Shown here piece by piece: positions 59,191-64,000 of a DNA stretch of 64,000 nt. Position 1 is the first letter of the stretch, and each line of letters opens with the position of its first letter. The stretch spans positions 1 to 64,000 of the forward strand of contig BGKB01000132.1 of the NCBI GenBank assembly GCA_003116975.1, read 5' to 3'. A model generated the notes under the pieces. That model worked only from the letters and a program-made list of their open reading frames with translations, had not been told where the DNA came from and did not search any database. This stretch comes from Aurantiochytrium sp. KH105. Taxonomy: Eukaryota > Sar > Bigyra > Thraustochytrida > Thraustochytriidae. The position numbers and the translations under genes are program-made.

Positions 59191-59930
59191 GTTCGCACGC
59201 GATTTGCGCTGTGTCGCGTGTGCGCCTTTGATCCCGCTCTCGACCTCGCTCTTCCCGCACGCGCTCTCCCGCGCCGCACCGCTCGTGCAGGTGGTGGCTG
59301 CCGGACTTCGCGATCTTTGCAGGCTTTGTAGGCTTTTAGCAGGCTTTTAGCAGGTTTGCAGGTTGCTGTCGGCCGCGAGCGGAGTGAAGCGCGTTCGCTC
59401 GTGCTCCCTCCCGCGTCTGCCCGAGCTCTCCAGGCACACTGTGCCCCCGAGACGGGTCGGGCTCTCAGGTCTGGACGGCGCGACACGAGGCGGGCGGCCT
59501 TGGCCGGATAACCGTTAGGATTAAGCTGAGCGGCCTTTTGCTCGGCCTTACCAAGAAGGTGCCAGTGTCGGTCAACAATAACCTAGAATTGAAAGGCTGC
59601 GGCCAACGGCACACCACCGGCACGCCAGTGCAGCCCTTCTAAGCGCATGATTCTGCGCAGCGCAGCCACACTCCACGGCACCGAAGCTTTGCAAAGCAAA
59701 GCAAAAAAAATGGATGTTCCCGATGTTCCCGGATAAGCCCTGGCACGCAAGGTGCAGCGACTTTGTTGTCGAGTGAGCTGGGCCAGATCGCAAACACACG
59801 AACGGCAGAATAGAGAAGGGGGCGAAGCGGTGTCGGCGCGGACCTGATCAACCGTGCGTGCGAGGGTCTGGCGCTGCTCTCCTTAAGCGTCAAGGCCCTT
59901 CCTTTCTTTCCTTCCTCCGGGTGCTTCACA
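59191..59930. promoter_or_regulatory. Divergent promoter (coiled-coil protein / NAGLU)
   Basis: 740 bp between divergent ATGs. Direct repeats of AGGCTTTTAGC at 59317-59362 and GGATGTTCCCGATGTTCCCGG at 59711-59732 lie in it. No gene seen. Confidence 0.55.
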
Positions 59931-62618
59931 ATGAAGGCTGGCTCACGGGTCTCTCTGTTCGTACTCTTGCTCACACTCGGGATCCTGCTCGTGACACCAC
60001 CCTCACAGGCTTACGGAAAGATTACCGTCTATGAAGCGAAGAAAGCCAACGAATTTGGCCTCCTTGCAACAGCGTATAATGTGCTCGCTCGTGTTTTGGG
60101 CGACGAAGTGGCCGCGTGCATTGAACTTGAGCAGCTTAACCGGGAAGGAGGCGGCAAAGACTCCACAAATTTTGAACTTTCACGCTCGGAAGATGGTCAG
60201 AAACTGAAGATTTCCGGCAAAGATGGCGTCACAATGCTTTCAGGTGCCTATCATTATATGCGGTGGCGCATGAATGCCTCGGTGACATGGTCAGGTCTCG
60301 GGAATGATCTTATTGTAGAAAACCCAATCCGAACACGCGACGCCTTTGTGGAAACACTGGTCGGGCTGAACACGCCTGTACGCGTCTCCGCAAGAGGTGA
60401 ATGGTCCTACTACATGCAGCCGTGCACCAACAGCTACAGCAGCGCCTTTTGGACCGCCGAACGATGGCTCCAGGAAATAGACTGGATGGCTCTGCATGGC
60501 GTGACACACCCGACCATGTACATGGTCTACGAGCCCATTTGGCAACGAATCCTCGACGATCTCAACGAGACATCAGCGTTTCCTGGGCCTGCGTTTCTTG
60601 GATGGTTTCGCATGGGTAACATGGAGGACACCTGGGCCGGACCGGCGCCACGGACATATATCAATCGACAAGCAGGCCTCGCACAAATCCTCCTTCGTCG
60701 TATGCGTGCACTCGGCATGTTTCCTATCCTTCCAGGTTTCTCGGGGAGCATACCATGCTCTTTACGTCGGCACTTTCCAAATGCAACGATTGTGTCAATG
60801 CCATGGGAAGGTTTCCGCGCCTCTTGCTTCCTTGATGGGCCTTCGTCGAGCGCAACATTTGAGGATATTGGACAGCGGTACTACCACACGCTGCAGGAAC
60901 TTTTTGGCTCCGAGCACGTGTACGCAATTGATCACTTCAACGAGATGACTCCGGTTGATGGAAGTACCAGGGCTCTGGCTCGTACAAGCGAGCTCACATA
61001 CCAGGTAATGAGCGCTGCGGACTCGAGTGCAGTCTGGGTAATGCAAGGCTGGTTCCTTCGAGAGCGATACGGATGCAGAAAAGCAAATCGATGCAACAAG
61101 GTATACTGGAATCAGCAACGTCTTGGTGCGTATTTTAGCTCAATTCCGCGGCAACAGCTCGTGGTCCTCGATTTGAATGCAAGCGAGCAGTCACTGTCCT
61201 ATGACACGTACGGCTTTCTTGAACACTATTTCTTGACTTGCATCATTCACGTATTTGGGGGCAACCGCGGTATCCACGGTAATCTAACTTCTCTTGCGAC
61301 GCTGTACGCGACAGCGCAAAGAGATTACCCAGCAAATGCTCTTGGCGTCGGGCTCGCCATGGAGGCGATCGAAGCCGATCCCATTGTTTTTGAGATTTTC
61401 AGCGAATCTCGATGGGGCACGCCAGGAACATTTGGACTTGCGCAACAGACGAAATTGCACCCAAAGACGCCGCCAAATCTAACATTTCCCCTCGCCTTGT
61501 ATGTGGACAATTGGGCTAATTCTCGCTACAGCGCAGATGTAGATGCACGCGTGGTGCACGGTCTGAGAATGCTCACCCACGCGGCGTGGGGGCTCTACTC
61601 CTCTGCATATGATAACTCGGACAGTGGCGCAATTGTGAGTTTTCCTTTCGGACATCGAGGATGCTGCTCTGCGAACCCAAACATTTTGCACCTGGTCCCC
61701 GGTCAAGTCTTGAAGCCCCAGCACCCCGGAGGTCAGCGTCATGGGATCAAGGGTGAAGCCAATGCAAGCTGGGCTTTCTCTTCGGCCAAAGAGATTGTTC
61801 ACGGTGCAAGACAGACTACGAGCCCGCTCACACGCGGACTGGAGTATGACTTGATTGATCTCGTGAGGCAAGTCATGGATCACATATTCTGGGACCTTTG
61901 CAGAATATGGGAAGCTAGCGTGGGCAGGCGCGATCACCACGAAGCCAGAAGTCTTCGCGCAGCTTTGTTGGAGCAAATTGACGAGGCCGATGAGCTCCTC
62001 AGCTCAAGTCCAGACTGGTTGCTTGGACGGTGGATCGCCCGAGCACGCGAATATGGGACGGCCAATGTGCAGGATGCCAACCTTTTTGAATACAATGCCC
62101 GAAATCAGGTCACTCGCTGGGGACGCGATGCGCAGCATTCTCTAAATGACTATGCGCGAAAGTATTGGGCTGGTTTGCTCAGTGGGTTTTACAAGATACG
62201 TTGGGACATTGCGACGAACGAGGCGATTTTTGCAATGCAATTTAATCGCACCGTCGACATTGATGCGGCGCGCAAGCGCTGCGAAGAGTTTGAGGTTCGT
62301 TGGCAGCGCAATTTTCATGACCAATATCCCAATTCGCCGCAAGGAAATGCTCTCGCCATTGCGGGGCGCTTCTTTGATAAGATTAATGCGCATTCGCTCA
62401 CTAGCAGACTTCAAGGGTGGACAATGGCACCCTCGGCGCGCTTAACAGCGCAACCAGCATGGCACCGAAACCACGAGGTGCTTTCGTACTTTTGTGACAT
62501 GATGCGTTCGTGCGCTGGATTTTCGACCGAGGGCTACTTTTTCTCGAGTACGCAGTCGAGCTTGCGTATTCCGGCTCCTGGGGTCGTTCTCTATGTAAAA
62601 ACTGCCAGCACGTTCTGA
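59931..62618 (+). CDS. Alpha-N-acetylglucosaminidase, family GH89
   Basis: 895 residues. A signal peptide (about 1-27, VSLFVLLLTLGILLVTPPSQA) targets it to the lysosome or outside. GH89 marks: YHYMRWRMN (about 107-115); EIDWMALHGVTHP (about 182-194); GFSGSIPC; DHFNEMTP with the acid/base candidate Glu338; and AMEAIEADPIVFEI with the nucleophile candidate Glu478. W/F-rich stretches such as MQGWFLRERY and HVFGGNRGIHG also match. It should remove terminal alpha-linked GlcNAc from glycans, as in human NAGLU, which acts on heparan sulfate. It is longer than the human enzyme by about 150 residues, with extra loops and a tail after residue 840. The first in-frame ATG was used. Confidence 0.95.
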   Translation: MKAGSRVSLFVLLLTLGILLVTPPSQAYGKITVYEAKKANEFGLLATAYNVLARVLGDEVAACIELEQLNREGGGKDSTNFELSRSEDGQKLKISGKDGVTMLSGAYHYMRWRMNASVTWSGLGNDLIVENPIRTRDAFVETLVGLNTPVRVSARGEWSYYMQPCTNSYSSAFWTAERWLQEIDWMALHGVTHPTMYMVYEPIWQRILDDLNETSAFPGPAFLGWFRMGNMEDTWAGPAPRTYINRQAGLAQILLRRMRALGMFPILPGFSGSIPCSLRRHFPNATIVSMPWEGFRASCFLDGPSSSATFEDIGQRYYHTLQELFGSEHVYAIDHFNEMTPVDGSTRALARTSELTYQVMSAADSSAVWVMQGWFLRERYGCRKANRCNKVYWNQQRLGAYFSSIPRQQLVVLDLNASEQSLSYDTYGFLEHYFLTCIIHVFGGNRGIHGNLTSLATLYATAQRDYPANALGVGLAMEAIEADPIVFEIFSESRWGTPGTFGLAQQTKLHPKTPPNLTFPLALYVDNWANSRYSADVDARVVHGLRMLTHAAWGLYSSAYDNSDSGAIVSFPFGHRGCCSANPNILHLVPGQVLKPQHPGGQRHGIKGEANASWAFSSAKEIVHGARQTTSPLTRGLEYDLIDLVRQVMDHIFWDLCRIWEASVGRRDHHEARSLRAALLEQIDEADELLSSSPDWLLGRWIARAREYGTANVQDANLFEYNARNQVTRWGRDAQHSLNDYARKYWAGLLSGFYKIRWDIATNEAIFAMQFNRTVDIDAARKRCEEFEVRWQRNFHDQYPNSPQGNALAIAGRFFDKINAHSLTSRLQGWTMAPSARLTAQPAWHRNHEVLSYFCDMMRSCAGFSTEGYFFSSTQSSLRIPAPGVVLYVKTASTF

Positions 62619-63017
62619 AGGACGAAAAAATAAAGGAAAGAGGAAAAATTTTGCTTTTGGTGATCACAATGGGCTTTCATGACCGCTGCGAAGAATTGTT
62701 CCCTTGCAGTCGCACTTTTGCTTTAAAGTTGGCTGTGCTGCCCTTTTTGTTTTATAAAAAAGAATTGGGAAGACGAAAAACTCGTTGTGCACGCCGCGGC
62801 GGCTAGTAGTAGTACTAGCCTAGTGACCTATTACTATTGCTGGCTGCAATCTCGCAGCCTAATTGAAAAATCTGCGTGCGGCGCGTGCGACGCGCGCGCG
62901 CGCTACGTTTTGTGGTGGCACAAGTCTGTCGTCGGCGTTACGCGCTGCGTGACGTGGCGCGGGTGGCAGATTGCATCACCGTGCCAAGCGCGCGCTAAGC
63001 ACCGAGGAGCTTTCATC
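62619..63017. other. Intergenic gap between NAGLU and the GT32-like gene
   Basis: About 400 bp. It has TAGTAGTAGTACTAGCC at 62804-62820 and a GCGCGCGCGCGC patch at about 62892. Contains the promoter of the next gene. No gene seen. Confidence 0.5.
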
Positions 63018-64000
63018 ATGAAGGCCTGTCTGGGGTGCGCGAAAGACTGCGTGGCAGGCACGAGTTTCCGATGCAAGGTCGCGACGATATTCAGTATCGT
63101 TACGCTCGTGCTTCTTGCGTGGCAAGCCTCCATTCTCTCATCGATAACAAGGTCGCAGGGAAAGCCGGTGGAGATGGCGGGCTACTTTCTTGCAAGCCCA
63201 GCTTCAAGACCTGCTATTGGTCTTGCAAGTGCCCGAACACTGGATCCCCAGGAGGACCTTGGTTTTGATGGCTTCTGCCCTCGGAGATTTCCTGCAGGTC
63301 ACTGCCGCTCCCCGCCCTGCGAAGACCCTGTCAACGTTTTTCTCGTCTGGCGTGGTCGTGATTTCTTACCCTTCATGTACGAAGCGGGCCTTGTCTCTAC
63401 AATGAAGGTATTTGGTGCGGATTATCGTGTCATTATCATCAGTGATTCGCTGACTCAGGTAAAGAGCTGGTACCCAACAATTTGGCGAGTAGGTCTCGAG
63501 GATTTTGTAAAGCAGATTATCAAGCAGGTTCCTGCCTTGTCAAGGCCGAGAACCTGGAAGCGCTTCATTCAGCGGGTCAATTCAAGTCCGCATGTTGGCG
63601 CTCACACTGCAGACTTTATCCGAATTGCCGTTTTATACCTTTGTGGAGGAGTTTACAGTGACTTTGATTCGCTCTGGCTAAAGCAACCACCGGCAGACTA
63701 CATGAGTGGAGGGTTCGCGGTTGGCAAGTACAAGCATGAGACTTTGTCCAATGGCGTCATGGGTTTCCCCCAGGGCAATGGCGTTCTGCTTAAAGTGCTA
63801 AAAAAAATCCTGATAGCTTACAATCGAAACTCTTGGGAAAGCATCGGAGGGCCGCTTCTTTATGAGTGCTACAAGGCGTGTGAAGATATGGACTGCCGTC
63901 TGGCCGGGTTTTTCTCTCATTGGTACATGTATTCGCTATTCCCAGGGCAAGCCGAGCAATACTTTTCCAATCCGACACCCGCGGATGATTCTGTTTTACG
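63018..64000 (+). CDS. GT32-type (DXD) glycosyltransferase, 3' end cut by the window
   Basis: The frame opens at ATG 63018 (MKACLGCAKDCVAG) and continues to the last base, 327 codons, without a stop. A hydrophobic segment (about 22-42, VATIFSIVTLVLLAWQASIL) after a Cys-rich start gives type II membrane topology. The catalytic part begins near residue 100 (PVNVFLVWRGRDFLPFM). The GT32 sugar-binding signature is ADFIRIAVLYLCGGVYSDFD (about 197-216), whose SDFDSLW holds the DxD. FFSHWYMY follows. Sugar and acceptor are unknown; mannosyl-, galactosyl- and GlcNAc-transferases share this fold. It joins GT8 and GT31 as the third putative glycosyltransferase in the window. Because it lacks a stop in the window it is easily missed. 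Confidence 0.9.
   Translation, partial: MKACLGCAKDCVAGTSFRCKVATIFSIVTLVLLAWQASILSSITRSQGKPVEMAGYFLASPASRPAIGLASARTLDPQEDLGFDGFCPRRFPAGHCRSPPCEDPVNVFLVWRGRDFLPFMYEAGLVSTMKVFGADYRVIIISDSLTQVKSWYPTIWRVGLEDFVKQIIKQVPALSRPRTWKRFIQRVNSSPHVGAHTADFIRIAVLYLCGGVYSDFDSLWLKQPPADYMSGGFAVGKYKHETLSNGVMGFPQGNGVLLKVLKKILIAYNRNSWESIGGPLLYECYKACEDMDCRLAGFFSHWYMYSLFPGQAEQYFSNPTPADDSVL

Noticed and set aside
1-64000. tRNA, rRNA and CRISPR
   Set aside because: No cloverleaf with B-box GGTTCGANTCC in context, no rRNA similarity, and no spaced direct repeats; the sequence is eukaryotic nuclear DNA.

Overview
The window is nuclear DNA of a eukaryotic microbe. Genes are long and mostly intron-free. They lie close together on both strands, with no operons. 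Five genes carry spliceosomal introns; in four the GT...AG junctions restore the reading frame cleanly. The content points to a heterotrophic stramenopile, most likely a thraustochytrid (Labyrinthulomycetes): a perilipin-like lipid-droplet protein, a RUNKEL/ULK4 kinase, an UNC-93 protein, Golgi glycosyltransferases, a PAPS sulfotransferase, a GH89 lysosomal-type hydrolase and fused signalling proteins. The lineage is an inference from gene style, not a proof.

Left third (1-25 kb): a truncated membrane-protein end; a double GT8 glycosyltransferase whose start codon lies inside a 60-bp minisatellite; an OTU deubiquitinase converging on a giant ARM-type protein with 6 bp between the stop codons; an RCC1/EF-hand/LRR fusion; an UNC-93 protein; an S10 serine carboxypeptidase; a GMC oxidoreductase; a NUDT7/8-type CoA pyrophosphatase; and uracil phosphoribosyltransferase. 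The 23.4-25.6 kb gap holds a diverged dispersed repeat, also present near 3.8 kb, and a 666-bp TTAA-flanked inverted-repeat element that looks like a MITE.

Middle (25-44 kb): a GT31 glycosyltransferase; a TPT/SLC35 transporter; a basic hypothetical protein divergent from mRNA guanylyltransferase; a frame-broken remnant; a LIM protein abutting a DEP-C2-VASt-TM lipid-transfer candidate; an ankyrin-SAM-like-TIR protein; a type II sulfotransferase; and a frame-broken PC-esterase-like remnant.

Right third (44-64 kb): a non-coding stretch ending in about 1 kb of mixed microsatellites, mostly tetra- and pentanucleotides; the perilipin-like gene with strongly C-ending codons; a 2191-residue RUNKEL/ULK4 kinase; a coiled-coil protein; alpha-N-acetylglucosaminidase; and a GT32-type glycosyltransferase cut by the window end.

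Several products would share the secretory pathway: GT8, GT31, GT32, the TPT transporter (sugar-nucleotide supply), the sulfotransferase, the carboxypeptidase and NAGLU. This is ordinary genome neighbourhood, not a cluster. The strongest candidates for new biology are the ankyrin-SAM-TIR protein, the VASt protein with its split domain, the RCC1/EF-hand fusion and the TTAA-flanked element. Coding starts use ATG throughout; where a longer frame needed GTG or TTG it was trimmed to ATG or extended through an intron.
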